Shown piece by piece: positions 16,520 through 25,390 of a stretch of 44,574 nt of DNA. Numbering within the stretch: position 1 is the stretch's first letter; the number at the start of each line of letters is the position of its first letter. The stretch is taken from positions 1 through 44,574 of the forward strand of contig DASZOV010000175.1 in NCBI GenBank assembly GCA_035550595.1, given 5' to 3'. The notes beneath the pieces are model-generated. The model saw only the letters and a program-made list of their open reading frames with translations. It did no database searches and was not told the origin of the DNA. Source of the DNA: CALFMR01 sp035550595. Lineage in GTDB: Bacteria > Acidobacteriota > Vicinamibacteria > Vicinamibacterales > SCN-69-37. The position numbers and the translations under genes were made by a program.

Positions 16520-19117
16520 TCACTCCGCCCGCAGCGCGACGACCGGATCGACGCGTGTGGCGCGAAGGGCTGGGACGGAACTCGCGATCGTGGCGACCGC
16601 CAGCATCAACGCCGTGCACACGATGAACGTGGTGACGTCGAGCGGCGCGATGGGGTAGAGCCAGCTCGAGAGCAGGCGCGTCGAGGCGAAGGCTATGCCG
16701 AGTCCGATTGTGATACCCGCGGCGACGAGCACGAGCGCCTCGGCGAGAACGAGTCGCGTGACATGAACGGTCGTGGCGCCGAGCGCGACGCGGATGCCGA
16801 TCTCCTTCGTCCGCTGCGTGACCCACCACGTGACGACCGCGCCAAGGCCGGTCGCCGCGAGTACGACGGCGATGACGCCGAACGCGCCGAAGATCCACGC
16901 GCTGAACCGCGATCCTGAGACCGAGTAGTCCACACGCTCCTGGAAGCTGTCGATGCGGTCGACGACCTGGCCTGGACGTTCCGTGTCGACGATCTGGCGG
17001 ATGGTCTTCGGCAGATCGCGCATCGCACTCTTCGATGACGTGATGACGAGGTCGAGAGCGGGTGTCGGACTTTGCGCGTACGGGATGTACATCTCCGCCC
17101 GTTTGCGCAGGTCGTAGCCCAGCGTCCGCGTGTCACGCGTCACGCCCACAATCCGTCTCGTCGTCGTGCTGCCGTCGAGTTCGCTCAGCGTGATCGACTG
17201 ATTCAGCGGCGACTCGTCCGGCCAGAACACGCGCGCGGCGGTTTCGTTGACGATTGCCACCGGCGGCGACTGCGGACTATCCGCGTTGGAGAACGCGCGG
17301 CCTTGCACGACCGTGATCTGCACGTCCTTCAGATAGTCCGCCGTTATCCCGGAAAGCCAGACGTCGCGCGTGACGCCATTCGCGACGGCCTGACGGTCAT
17401 CGACGCCCGAGACCATCGGGGCATGCGTCACGCCGCTCGCGTCAACAACGCCAGGTTGTTCGAGAAGACGCGCGAGGACACGGTCGAAGAATGCGGCGTT
17501 GTTGGCGTTCGGCACGAAGGGCCCGTCGAGCTGGACGAAGGCGAGGAGTTTGCCAGCCGGATTGAATCCGGGGTTCGCGGGACGGAGCGCCAGGAACGTA
17601 CGAACGGTCAGCCCCGCGCCGATGAGCAGCGCAACCGAGAGCGCGATCTCGACGATGACGAGGAGGCGGCGCGGCCATTGTCCGGTGTGCGTCGCCGAGC
17701 GGGACGTCGTACGCGTCGCATCCGCCAGTGCTCGAGACGTCGCCTGCACGGCCGGCAACAGACCGACGACGGCGCTCGCGGCCAACGCCAGGACCAGTGC
17801 GGCGCCAAGGACCTCCGGCCGCAGCACGATCTCGCGAAGGTGAGGGATGTAGCCGGGCATCAGGCTGACGACAAAGGGCAGCGCGAGATAGGCGATGCCG
17901 ATGCCCACCGCCGCGCCGATACCGCCGAGCACGACGTTTTCAGTGAGCGTCTGTCGCACGATGCGACCCGTGCTCGCGCCGAGTGCGCGACGAAGGGCGA
18001 TCTCGTGCCCGTGGCTGACGATTCGTTCGAGCTGGAGATTCGCGACGTTCGCGCAGGCGATCAGGAGCATGCAGGCGACGGCGCCGAGCAGCGCGAGAAA
18101 CGGCGCGCGCAGGTCCCCGAACGTCTGCTCGTCGAGCGTCGTGAGCCGAACGGTGGCACCGGTCGCGCCGTTCCAATCCGGGAGATCGGCGACGGCCACG
18201 TCCGCCGCACGTCGCCGCGCAGCATCGAACGTGATTCCCGGCGCGAGACGCGCAAACAGATTGACGATGGCCGGCGTGTGGCAGCCAATCGGGCTCGTAC
18301 CATCGATCGCGGGGCCGAGTGACGCCCACATTTCGGTGGAGTTCCGAGAGAGCGGACCGAGAAACCCGCTCGGCATCACGCCGACGATCGCGGTCGGTAT
18401 GCCGTTGAGATGGATCCGTCGGCCGATGACGCCATTGTCGCCGCCGAAGTCGCGCTGCCACGTCGTGTAGCTCAGCACGATCACCGGCATGCTGCCGGCG
18501 TCGTCATCGCGAGTCTGCAGCGTGCGACCGAGAAGTGGCGGCGTGCCGAGGACGTCGAACATCGAAGCCGACACGCATTCGAGATCCTGCCGACGCGACG
18601 CGCCGCTGTCCGTCAGGACGGCGCTTCCGCCACCAAGGGCGGCGACCGATGAGAAGATCGGAGCCGAACGAATACGGTCGACGTGCGAGAGCGGAAAACC
18701 ATTCGTGACGCGGCCAGCATTGGCTTCCTGCACGATGACGAGCCGGTCGCCGTTCAGGAACGGCGATCGCACGAGGACCGCGTCGATGATGCTGAGCGTC
18801 ACCGCACTGGCGCCCATGCCGAGCGCGAACATGACGACGGCGGCAATCGTGAATCCGGGCGACCGCTGCATCGACCGCATGGCCATACGCGCGTCCTGTA
18901 CGAGATCGTCCAGCCACATCCGCGCCGCCGTGGCGAGCAGCCCGAGCATCGTGCGTCCCCACAGCCGCGCGAGTGTCAGGCGCCCGATCCCGCGTGCGTC
19001 GGCGCGCTGGTCGCTGAAGTCCGCCAGCATCTCGCTGCCGAAGTCGCCTCGGAACTCGGCGGGAAAGATCCGAAGCAGCCAGCGGTACACGCGATCGCCG
19101 AGAGAGGGTCGCGGCAT
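16520..19117 (-). CDS. Second ADOP-type ABC transporter permease
   Basis: This 865-residue paralogue of the permease at 10112 has a different N-terminal soluble segment (LGDRVYRWLLRIFPAEFRGDFGSEMLADFSDQRADARG) but the same plan: a first membrane helix near residues 100-125, a MacB-like periplasmic domain, an FtsX block (ACMLLIACANVANLQLERIVSHGHEIALRRALGAS), a second periplasmic domain and a second FtsX block ending PALRATRVDPVVALRAE. No ATPase and no PadR gene is adjacent. ATG 19117 is chosen because the N-terminal domain typical for this group (RVYRxLLRxFPAEFR) starts just after it; an in-frame upstream ATG at 19168 would cross an inverted repeat. Substrate unknown. Confidence 0.88.
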   Translation of the reverse strand: MPRPSLGDRVYRWLLRIFPAEFRGDFGSEMLADFSDQRADARGIGRLTLARLWGRTMLGLLATAARMWLDDLVQDARMAMRSMQRSPGFTIAAVVMFALGMGASAVTLSIIDAVLVRSPFLNGDRLVIVQEANAGRVTNGFPLSHVDRIRSAPIFSSVAALGGGSAVLTDSGASRRQDLECVSASMFDVLGTPPLLGRTLQTRDDDAGSMPVIVLSYTTWQRDFGGDNGVIGRRIHLNGIPTAIVGVMPSGFLGPLSRNSTEMWASLGPAIDGTSPIGCHTPAIVNLFARLAPGITFDAARRRAADVAVADLPDWNGATGATVRLTTLDEQTFGDLRAPFLALLGAVACMLLIACANVANLQLERIVSHGHEIALRRALGASTGRIVRQTLTENVVLGGIGAAVGIGIAYLALPFVVSLMPGYIPHLREIVLRPEVLGAALVLALAASAVVGLLPAVQATSRALADATRTTSRSATHTGQWPRRLLVIVEIALSVALLIGAGLTVRTFLALRPANPGFNPAGKLLAFVQLDGPFVPNANNAAFFDRVLARLLEQPGVVDASGVTHAPMVSGVDDRQAVANGVTRDVWLSGITADYLKDVQITVVQGRAFSNADSPQSPPVAIVNETAARVFWPDESPLNQSITLSELDGSTTTRRIVGVTRDTRTLGYDLRKRAEMYIPYAQSPTPALDLVITSSKSAMRDLPKTIRQIVDTERPGQVVDRIDSFQERVDYSVSGSRFSAWIFGAFGVIAVVLAATGLGAVVTWWVTQRTKEIGIRVALGATTVHVTRLVLAEALVLVAAGITIGLGIAFASTRLLSSWLYPIAPLDVTTFIVCTALMLAVATIASSVPALRATRVDPVVALRAE

Positions 19118-19132
19118 GAGCAGAAGATATGA

Positions 19133-19156
19133 CGCCACACGATATGTCGTGTGGCG
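19133..19156. promoter_or_regulatory. Perfect inverted repeat upstream of the second permease
   Basis: CGCCACACGA (19133-19142) and TCGTGTGGCG (19147-19156) are exact inverses around the four-base centre TATG. The site is 16-39 bases upstream of the permease start on the minus strand and downstream of mutT. It could be an operator for the permease or the stem of a terminator for mutY-mutT; on the minus strand it is followed by a mildly T-rich stretch. Confidence 0.5.
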
Positions 19157-19176
19157 ACTGTCAGTCAAGGCTCATT

Positions 19177-19217
19177 GGGCCGGCATGTCTCGGGCCGGCA
19201 CGGGGGCCGGCCCCTAC
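19177..19217. repeat. GTAGGGGC-type REP element (family B, copy 1)
   Basis: Read on the minus strand, the element starts GTAGGGGCCGGCC and continues with two further GGCCGGC/GCCGGCC blocks. The same pattern is found at 28752-28793 and 37262-37292. The TAG of mutT (19216-19214) lies inside its first bases, so the element abuts the gene exactly. Confidence 0.65.
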
Positions 19218-19609
19218 GAATTGGCCAGCATCCGCACGAGTTCGAGATCCGCGGCCGGGAACTCCAGCGTCTCGAGCTCCGCGCGGTCGACCCAGCGGAT
19301 TTCCTGGCCCATGACGGGCTGCGGCGGGCGGTCGATCGTGCAGCGACGGAAGTGAAGGCGGACGGTGCGTTCGGGATACGTGTGCTCCGTCGTGTAGATC
19401 TCTTCGCCGACGGTCGCCGTGACGCCGAGCTCCTCGAGGAGCTCGCGTGCGAGGCAGGCCTCGTGCGCTTCGCCCGGCTCGCACTTGCCGCCGGGGAACT
19501 CCCACAGATATTCGAGGTGCGTGCCCTTCATCCGGCGCGAGAGCAGGAAGCGGCCGTCTTCTTCGATGATGGCGGCCAGAACGACGATGGGGGTGGGCGA
19601 GTCGGTCAT
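19214..19609 (-). CDS. mutT: MutT-type Nudix hydrolase (8-oxo-dGTP diphosphatase)
   Basis: MutT cleans the nucleotide pool by hydrolysing 8-oxo-dGTP to the monophosphate. The 131-residue protein has a perfect Nudix box: GGKCEPGEAHEACLARELLEELGV, with the Rex-x-EE core as RELLEELG. ATG 19609 overlaps the mutY stop (ATGA). MutY enzymes normally carry a MutT-like C-terminal domain; the MutY upstream of this gene is short, so this protein might also act as its detached domain, although the complete Nudix box argues for real catalysis. Confidence 0.9.
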   Translation of the reverse strand: MTDSPTPIVVLAAIIEEDGRFLLSRRMKGTHLEYLWEFPGGKCEPGEAHEACLARELLEELGVTATVGEEIYTTEHTYPERTVRLHFRRCTIDRPPQPVMGQEIRWVDRAELETLEFPAADLELVRMLANS

Positions 19610-20328
19610 GAACGAATGGTGGCCTTCGAGCTGCGACGCGGAGACGTCGCGTCGAATGGATACGTCCGGCATCGCGACGACAGCGGACACGGTTTGCACT
19701 GCGGCGCGCGCGCGGAGCAGACCGTCGCGCCGAAGTCCATCAGTGCCTGGTTGAAATCGAACACGTGCTTGTGCGGCAGAACCGCCCACGAGATGTCCCA
19801 CAGACGTCGCTTCATCGCGTGCGACTTCGGATCCCCGCGTCCGACGAACACGCGGAACAGCACGCGCGCGACGTTCGTGTCGAGAATCGCCGCCCGTTCC
19901 CCGAACGCGAAGCTGCGAATCGCCCCGGCCGTGTACTCGCCGATGCCCTTGAACGAGAGGAGCGTTTCCTCGTCCTGCGGAAGCTGTCCGCCGTAGCTCT
20001 CCACTGCTTCACGCGCGATGGCGTGCAGCCGGCGCGGGCGGATGTTGTACCCGAGCGGATACCACGTCGTCACCGCGTCGTGTTCGGGCGCGTCGGCGAG
20101 CGCCTCGAACGTGGGATAGCGGTCGAGCCACTCGCGATACTTCGGCAGCACGCGATCGACCTGCGTCTGCTGCAGCATCACTTCGGACACGAGGATGTGG
20201 TACGGGTCGCGCGTCTCGCGCCACGGCAGGTCGCGGCCGTGTTCGTCGTACCACTGCAACAGCCGGCGCCGGAACCATTGGCGGAGCGCCGGGGCCGGCA
20301 GGAGCGGCGTCGTTCGCGCACGTGGCAC
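19606..20328 (-). CDS. mutY: A/G-specific adenine glycosylase MutY (short form)
   Basis: MutY removes adenine mispaired with 8-oxoguanine or guanine. The protein has LPWRETRDPYHILVSEVMLQQTQV with the catalytic Glu, the helix-hairpin-helix LSFKGIGEYTAGAIRSFAFG, the catalytic Asp in LDTNVARVL, and a 4Fe-4S cluster motif CSARAPQCKPCPLSSRC (C-x6-C-x2-C-x5-C). At about 240 residues it ends soon after the cluster, so the usual C-terminal 8-oxoG-recognition domain (MutT-like, about 110 residues) is missing. A MutT gene overlaps its stop. GTG 20328 is chosen as start since it gives the usual short N-terminus and leaves room for the divergent promoter; an ATG at 20451 would overlap the divergent gene. 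Confidence 0.9.
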   Translation of the reverse strand: MPRARTTPLLPAPALRQWFRRRLLQWYDEHGRDLPWRETRDPYHILVSEVMLQQTQVDRVLPKYREWLDRYPTFEALADAPEHDAVTTWYPLGYNIRPRRLHAIAREAVESYGGQLPQDEETLLSFKGIGEYTAGAIRSFAFGERAAILDTNVARVLFRVFVGRGDPKSHAMKRRLWDISWAVLPHKHVFDFNQALMDFGATVCSARAPQCKPCPLSSRCRTYPFDATSPRRSSKATIRS

Positions 20329-20425
20329 GCCAGCATGATAGGCGACAGATGGCGTCCGCCGATCGCCCGCGTCGCGATTCGCGGCCCGGACCGCGGCCGC
20401 CCCGATGCGATAATGACGATCTCCC

Positions 20426-20992
20426 GTGGCGACGAGATCGGCCCCTCGCATCTACACGCGCACCGGCGACGCCGGCGAGACCGGACTGTTCGACGGCACT
20501 CGCGTGTCGAAAGCCGATCCACGCGTCGACGCGTACGGTGACGTCGACGAGCTCGCCTCGTGGCTCGGCGTCGTACGCGCGCGGCTGGTATCGGCCGGCA
20601 CTGACGAAGACGTCGCATCGATGCTCGAGCACATTCAGCGCGATCTCTTCGCCGTCGGCGCGCTCCTCGCCGATCCTCGTCATCGCATCGCCGATCGTGT
20701 CGTCAAGGCGACGCTCGGTCCCGACGACATCGCGCGACTCGAAGGATGGATCGACAGGTTCGACGCCGAACTCGCACCACTCCGAAAATTCATCCTCGCG
20801 GGCGGAAGCGAGGCAGGTGCCTGGCTGCATCTCTCGCGCGCCGTCTGCCGTCGCGCCGAACGCCGCATCGCCGTGCTCGGTGAAGACGCGCATCCGATTG
20901 CACTGACCTACGTGAACCGTCTCTCCGATCTGCTCTTCACCATGGCGCGCGCCGTGAACGCGCGCGCGGGCGCGCCCGAGCTCGAGTGGTAA
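20426..20992 (+). CDS. pduO: Cob(I)alamin adenosyltransferase, PduO type
   Basis: The enzyme transfers the adenosyl group of ATP to cob(I)alamin to make coenzyme B12. The 188-residue protein has the ATP-binding N-terminus YTRTGDAGETGLFDGTRVSKADPRVDAYGDVDEL, then LRKFILAGGSEAGAWLHLSRAVCRRAER and YVNRLSDLLF, all PduO hallmarks. It starts at GTG 20426, divergent from mutY, and overlaps the start of hpnC by seven bases, so it heads the hpnCDE operon. Its metabolic link to hopanoid synthesis is indirect: many hopanoid C-methylations use B12 radical SAM enzymes, but those normally need methylcobalamin. Family assignment is firm. Confidence 0.94.
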   Translation: MATRSAPRIYTRTGDAGETGLFDGTRVSKADPRVDAYGDVDELASWLGVVRARLVSAGTDEDVASMLEHIQRDLFAVGALLADPRHRIADRVVKATLGPDDIARLEGWIDRFDAELAPLRKFILAGGSEAGAWLHLSRAVCRRAERRIAVLGEDAHPIALTYVNRLSDLLFTMARAVNARAGAPELEW

Positions 20993-21882
20993 GCGCCGCC
21001 GCCTACGACGTGTGCTTCCGCCTCGCGCGGCAGCACTACGAGAACTTTCCCGTCGCCTCCGTGCTCCTGCCGCGTGCCGCGCGCCGGCACATCGCCGCCA
21101 TCTACGCGTTCGCGCGCGTGGCCGACGACATCGCCGACGAGGGCGATCGCGCGCCCGCCGATCGGCTCGCGGCTCTCGACGCCTGGGGCGCCCGTCTCGA
21201 CGCCGCGGCTGCAGGTCGCGTCGACGACGACGGATCAGACCATACGGCGATCTTCACGGCGGTCGCGGAGACGATGCGCGAGTGTCACTTGGACGCGTCG
21301 CTCTTCCAGGATCTGCTCAGCGCCTTTCGACAGGACGTCGTCGTCCACCGCTACGAGTCGTGGCGCAACCTGCTGGACTATTGCCAGCGATCGGCCAATC
21401 CGGTCGGCCGGCTCGTGCTGCGCGTGTGCGGCTACGCGCCCGGTCCGATCGACAGGCATGCCGACGCGCTGTGCACGGCGCTGCAACTCACCAATTTCTG
21501 GCAGGACGTCGAGTCGGATTGGCGCCGCGGTCGTCTCTACGTGCCGCTCGCGGTCGCCCGTGAAGTGGGCGCGGACGAAGCCGACCTGGCGCGCGGCGAG
21601 TTGACGCCGGCCTGGCGCGCGGCGCTCGCATGCGTCGCGGCCCCGACGCGCGAGCTCTTCGGGCAAGGTCGCGCGGTCATCGACGACGTGCGCGGGCGTC
21701 TCAGATGGGAGCTGCGCGCGACGTGGCTCGGAGGCGTGCGGATTCTCGACGCGTTGGAGGACGCGGGTTTCGACGTCTTTCATGCGCGGCCCACGCTCGG
21801 CTGGCCGGATGCGGCGTCGATTGTCTGGCAGGCGATGACCTGGCGCTGGTCGTCGCGATCGCTTCTCGACCGAGACGGGTAG
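20986..21882 (+). CDS. hpnC: HpnC, hydroxysqualene synthase
   Basis: HpnC converts presqualene diphosphate to hydroxysqualene in the three-enzyme bacterial squalene pathway. The 298-residue protein has the squalene/phytoene synthase folds: the first Asp-rich motif in FARVADDIADEGD, then YCQRSANPVGRLVLRVCGY, and the second motif in QLTNFWQDVESDWRRGRLYVP. It starts at GTG 20986 inside the pduO end and is followed after 12 bases by hpnD. The order C-D-E is typical of hopanoid clusters. Assignment as HpnC rather than HpnD rests on NFWQDV and the SANPVGRL motif. Confidence 0.93.
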   Translation: MVSAAAYDVCFRLARQHYENFPVASVLLPRAARRHIAAIYAFARVADDIADEGDRAPADRLAALDAWGARLDAAAAGRVDDDGSDHTAIFTAVAETMRECHLDASLFQDLLSAFRQDVVVHRYESWRNLLDYCQRSANPVGRLVLRVCGYAPGPIDRHADALCTALQLTNFWQDVESDWRRGRLYVPLAVAREVGADEADLARGELTPAWRAALACVAAPTRELFGQGRAVIDDVRGRLRWELRATWLGGVRILDALEDAGFDVFHARPTLGWPDAASIVWQAMTWRWSSRSLLDRDG

Positions 21883-21894
21883 GATCGGACGCGG

Positions 21895-22761
21895 ATGGCG
21901 CGCAAGACGAGCTTCTACTATTCCTTCCTGGTCCTGCCAGCGGCCGAGCGCCGAGCCATCACGGCGTTCTTCGACTTCTGCCGCGGTGTCGACGACGCGG
22001 TCGATCTCGAGCCGGATCCGGTACGCGCTGCACTCGCGATCGATGAATGGCGGCACGAGGTGGACCGCATGTACTCGGGCGGCGGGCCGACGACGTCCGA
22101 GGGCCGCGCGCTGCAGCCGTTCATCGAGCCATTCCATTTGCCACGCGCCCAGATCGAGGCGCTCATCGACGGCGTGGCGATGGACATCACGCCGCGCCGC
22201 TACGAGACGTTCGCCGATCTCGAGCCGTACTGCCATCGCGTGGCGTCGGCGGTCGGTCTCGTCTGCGTGGAGATCTTCGGCTACCGCGACCGCCGCGCGC
22301 TCGACTACGCCCGCGATCTTGGCGTCGCGCTGCAGCTCACGAACATCCTGCGCGACGTTGGCGTCGACTACCGTCGCGGGCGCGTCTATCTGCCCGTGGA
22401 GGACCTGGCGCGTTTCGGGTGTACCGAGGACAACATCGCGCGTGCGGTCGCCGCGCCAAGCAGCGGCCTTCGCGACGAGCCGCTGCGCCGTGCGCTCGCG
22501 CATCACGCGTCGCGCGCACGTGAGTTTTTCGCGCGTGCGATCGCAGCGCTGCCCGCAGAGGACGCGCCGCGCTTCGTCGCCGCGGAGATCATGCGCGCCA
22601 TCTACTGGGATCTTCTGCGCCGCATCGAGGCCGCGCGCTACGACGTGTTCGGCGACCTCGTCCGTGTGCCGCGACCAGCACAGGCCCGCATCGCTCTGGC
22701 GACGTGGTGGCGTACGCGCAAACGAGGCGCGCGCGTCGCTGCGACCGAGACTCGCGCATGA
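21895..22761 (+). CDS. hpnD: HpnD, presqualene diphosphate synthase
   Basis: HpnD condenses two farnesyl diphosphates to presqualene diphosphate. The 288-residue protein starts RKTSFYYSFLVLPAAERRAITAFFDFCRGVDDAVD, with the first Asp-rich motif; the second is QLTNILRDVGVDYRRGRVYLP. HRVASAVGLVCVEIFGY is the typical central helix. It is a paralogue of the preceding HpnC. The stop overlaps the hpnE start (ATGA). Confidence 0.95.
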   Translation: MARKTSFYYSFLVLPAAERRAITAFFDFCRGVDDAVDLEPDPVRAALAIDEWRHEVDRMYSGGGPTTSEGRALQPFIEPFHLPRAQIEALIDGVAMDITPRRYETFADLEPYCHRVASAVGLVCVEIFGYRDRRALDYARDLGVALQLTNILRDVGVDYRRGRVYLPVEDLARFGCTEDNIARAVAAPSSGLRDEPLRRALAHHASRAREFFARAIAALPAEDAPRFVAAEIMRAIYWDLLRRIEAARYDVFGDLVRVPRPAQARIALATWWRTRKRGARVAATETRA

Positions 22762-24137
22762 GCGATGAGCCACTGCCCGCACGCGCGGACGTCATCGTCA
22801 TCGGCGCCGGCGTGGCGGGCCTCAGCGCGGCCGCGCGCCTGGCCGACGCGGGCCGGCGCGTCGTCGTGCTCGAGGAGGCGCCGCGGCTCGGCGGCCGGAC
22901 CACTGCGTTCGAGGATCGCGAGACCGGCGAGCGCGTCGACAACGGACAGCACGTCCTCTTCGGCTGCTATCGCGACACTTACGCGTTTCTCAGGCGCATC
23001 GGATCGGATGGTCTTGCGCCGCTGCAGCCGCGGCTTGCCTTGACGATGGCGAATGGCGATGGCCGCGCGTGGCGGCTGCAGTGTCCGCGACTTCCGCCGC
23101 CGTGGCACCTGGTCGCCGGGCTGCTTCGTTGGCGCGCGCTCTCGTGGCGCGATCGCGCGAGCGCGCTTCGCATCCGCCCGCTCCTCGACGCGGCGCGGCG
23201 CGGCAGCGCCGAAGCGGCCGTGCGTGACGTTCCACCAGACCAGACGGTGACGACGTGGCTCGATGCGCACCGGCAATCAGCCGGCATCCGTCGCTGGCTG
23301 TGGCACCCGCTCGCCATCGCGGCGCTCAATCAGCATCCGGACGTCGCGGCCGCGCGGCCATTCGTGCGCGTGCTGGCGGAGCTTTTCGGCCCGCGAGTCG
23401 AAGACTCCTCGGTTGGATTGCCGACGGTGCCGCTCGACGATCTGTATGCGGCTTCCGCGCGGCGGTTCATCGAAGCGCGCGGCGGTGTGGTCGCGACGAA
23501 AGCGCCGGCGCGTCTGGCTGCCGCTGATTCGAACGAGCGGTCGCGGCGCGTGTCCGTCCGTGGCCATTCCATCGAAGCGCCAGCGGTCATCTGCGCCGTT
23601 GCGTGGCACGCGCTCGCGCGAGTGTTCGGTGAGGCCGTGCCCCCTCCGCTCGACGTCATCGTCTCTGCCGCATCCGCTCGTCGAGCGTCACCCATCGTCA
23701 CCGTCAACGTGTGGCTCGACGGCCCACTCTTCGATGGTCCGTTCATCGGCCTGGTCGACGGGCCGATCCAGTGGGCGTTCGACAAGAGTGAGATCTTCGG
23801 CGAACGCGCGGGGCACTTGTCGCTCGTGGCCAGCGGCGCCGATGAGTTGGCCGAGATGGACGCCGCGTCGATTGTCGATCGAGCGACCGCTGAGCTTCGC
23901 CGCGCGCTGCCGGCCATGACGTCACGTCGCGTCCTCCGTTCGGTCGTCGTCAAGGAACGCCGCGCGACGTTTTCACTCGCGCCCGGCGAACCGCCGCGTC
24001 CCGCAACTCGCACGTCGCTCGCGGGCTTCTATCTGGCGGGCGACTGGATCGAGACAGGCTTGCCCGGCACGATTGAAAGCGCCGCGCGAAGCGGACATTT
24101 CGCGGCCGAGGCCGTGCTGGCCGATGCCGCGCGCTGA
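22758..24137 (+). CDS. hpnE: HpnE, hydroxysqualene dehydroxylase
   Basis: HpnE is a FAD-dependent amine-oxidase-fold enzyme that reduces hydroxysqualene to squalene. The 459-residue protein has the dinucleotide motif VIVIGAGVAGLSAAARLADAG, then LGGRTTAFEDRETGERVDNGQHVLFGCYRDTYAFLRRIG, typical for HpnE. The C-terminal FAD segment is FYLAGDWIETGLPGTIESAARSGHFAA. ATG 22758 overlaps the hpnD stop; a longer frame starting at 22704 runs inside hpnD and is rejected. No squalene-hopene cyclase lies in the window, so the product's fate (hopanoids or other polyprenoids) is decided elsewhere. Confidence 0.95.
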   Translation: MSDEPLPARADVIVIGAGVAGLSAAARLADAGRRVVVLEEAPRLGGRTTAFEDRETGERVDNGQHVLFGCYRDTYAFLRRIGSDGLAPLQPRLALTMANGDGRAWRLQCPRLPPPWHLVAGLLRWRALSWRDRASALRIRPLLDAARRGSAEAAVRDVPPDQTVTTWLDAHRQSAGIRRWLWHPLAIAALNQHPDVAAARPFVRVLAELFGPRVEDSSVGLPTVPLDDLYAASARRFIEARGGVVATKAPARLAAADSNERSRRVSVRGHSIEAPAVICAVAWHALARVFGEAVPPPLDVIVSAASARRASPIVTVNVWLDGPLFDGPFIGLVDGPIQWAFDKSEIFGERAGHLSLVASGADELAEMDAASIVDRATAELRRALPAMTSRRVLRSVVVKERRATFSLAPGEPPRPATRTSLAGFYLAGDWIETGLPGTIESAARSGHFAAEAVLADAAR

Positions 24138-24190
24138 ACGAGCCGCACGGGAATCGCGCCACCCGCGGCCGGCGGCGTCATAATTCCCGG

Positions 24191-25390
24191 ATGCTCTCGG
24201 TCGTCGTCCACTACGGCGAGCTCGCGCTCAAGGGCCGTAATCGCCCGTGGTTCATCAAGACGCTGGTTCGGTCGATCGCGACGTCGCTCGGTGATCTGCC
24301 GCTTCGCGACGTCCGTCCGCTCATCGGCCGGATCATCGTCACGCTCGAAGACGACGCGGATTGGGACGAGGTGCGCCGGCGGCTGGCTGTGCTTCCCGGT
24401 ATCGGCAACTTCGCGCGGGCCGAACGCGTGGATCCCGATCTCGACGCGATGACCGCGCGCATCGGCGAAGCGGTCGCGGGACACACGGCAGAAAGTTTCC
24501 GTGTGCGCGCGCGCCGCGCGGACAAGCGATTCGCGACGCCGTCGCCCGACATCGAGCGCGTCATCGGCCGTCGCGTGCAGGACGTCACTGGTTGGCCGGT
24601 CCGACTCTCGAAACCCGCGCTCGAAATCCGAGTGGAAGTGCTCACGAACGACGCGTTCTTCTTCATGGCGCGCGAGCCGGGGATGGGCGGGTTGCCGACC
24701 GGCACGAGCGGAAAAGTGCTCGCGTTGCTCTCGGGCGGCATCGACTCGCCGGTCGCGGCGTGGCGTCTCATCAAGCGCGGCTGTCGCGTGTCGTTCGTCC
24801 ACTTCCACAGCTATCCGATCCTCTCGCGCACGTCGCAGGACAAGGCGCGCGAGCTCGTGCGGACGTTGACGCGGCATCAGCTTCGATCGCGGCTGTCGCT
24901 CGTGCCCTTCGGCGCCCTCCAGCAGCAGGTCGTCGTCACCGTGCCTCCGCCGTTGCGCGTCGTGATCTACCGGCGGCTGATGGTGCGGATTGCCGAGCGG
25001 TTGGCGGCGAAGATTGGCGCGCACGCGCTCGTGACCGGCGACTCGGTAGGACAGGTCGCCTCGCAGACGGTGGAGAATCTCGCGGTCGTCGGTGGCGTGG
25101 CGACGCTGCCGATCCTGCGGCCGCTCGTCGGCATGGACAAGGAAGAGATCACGGCCGACGCGCAGCGGATTGGGACCTACGAGACGTCGATCGTCCCGGA
25201 CGAGGACTGCTGCACGCTCTTCACGCCGCGTTTTCCGACAACGAGGGCGTCGGCGGCGGCAGCCGAAGCGGCCGAACGGGCGCTGGACGTGGACGGGCTC
25301 GTCAGGCGCGCGCTGGAAGAGGCCGTGGTAGAGGACTTCAGCTTTCCGATGCTACAATCGTCGGTTCTTGAAGGAGATATCACAGCGTGA
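24191..25390 (+). CDS. thiI: tRNA 4-thiouridine synthetase ThiI
   Basis: ThiI activates U8 of tRNA with ATP for thiolation and, in some bacteria, provides sulfur for thiamine thiazole. The 399-residue protein has the N-terminal ferredoxin-like and THUMP domains (HYGELALKGRNRPWFIKTL; VRARRADKRFATPSPDIERVIG), the PP-loop VLALLSGGIDSPVAAWRL and the conserved EDCCTLF near residue 339. The C-terminal rhodanese domain of the Escherichia coli form is absent, as in many bacteria, where a separate cysteine desulfurase supplies sulfur; a rhodanese gene at 30789 could also help. It is followed by the aldolase with a GTGA overlap. Confidence 0.95.
   Translation: MLSVVVHYGELALKGRNRPWFIKTLVRSIATSLGDLPLRDVRPLIGRIIVTLEDDADWDEVRRRLAVLPGIGNFARAERVDPDLDAMTARIGEAVAGHTAESFRVRARRADKRFATPSPDIERVIGRRVQDVTGWPVRLSKPALEIRVEVLTNDAFFFMAREPGMGGLPTGTSGKVLALLSGGIDSPVAAWRLIKRGCRVSFVHFHSYPILSRTSQDKARELVRTLTRHQLRSRLSLVPFGALQQQVVVTVPPPLRVVIYRRLMVRIAERLAAKIGAHALVTGDSVGQVASQTVENLAVVGGVATLPILRPLVGMDKEEITADAQRIGTYETSIVPDEDCCTLFTPRFPTTRASAAAAEAAERALDVDGLVRRALEEAVVEDFSFPMLQSSVLEGDITA

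Noticed and set aside
22704..22757. Longer N-terminus for HpnE
   Set aside because: It lies within hpnD and lacks family similarity; ATG 22758 overlaps the hpnD stop as elsewhere in this window.
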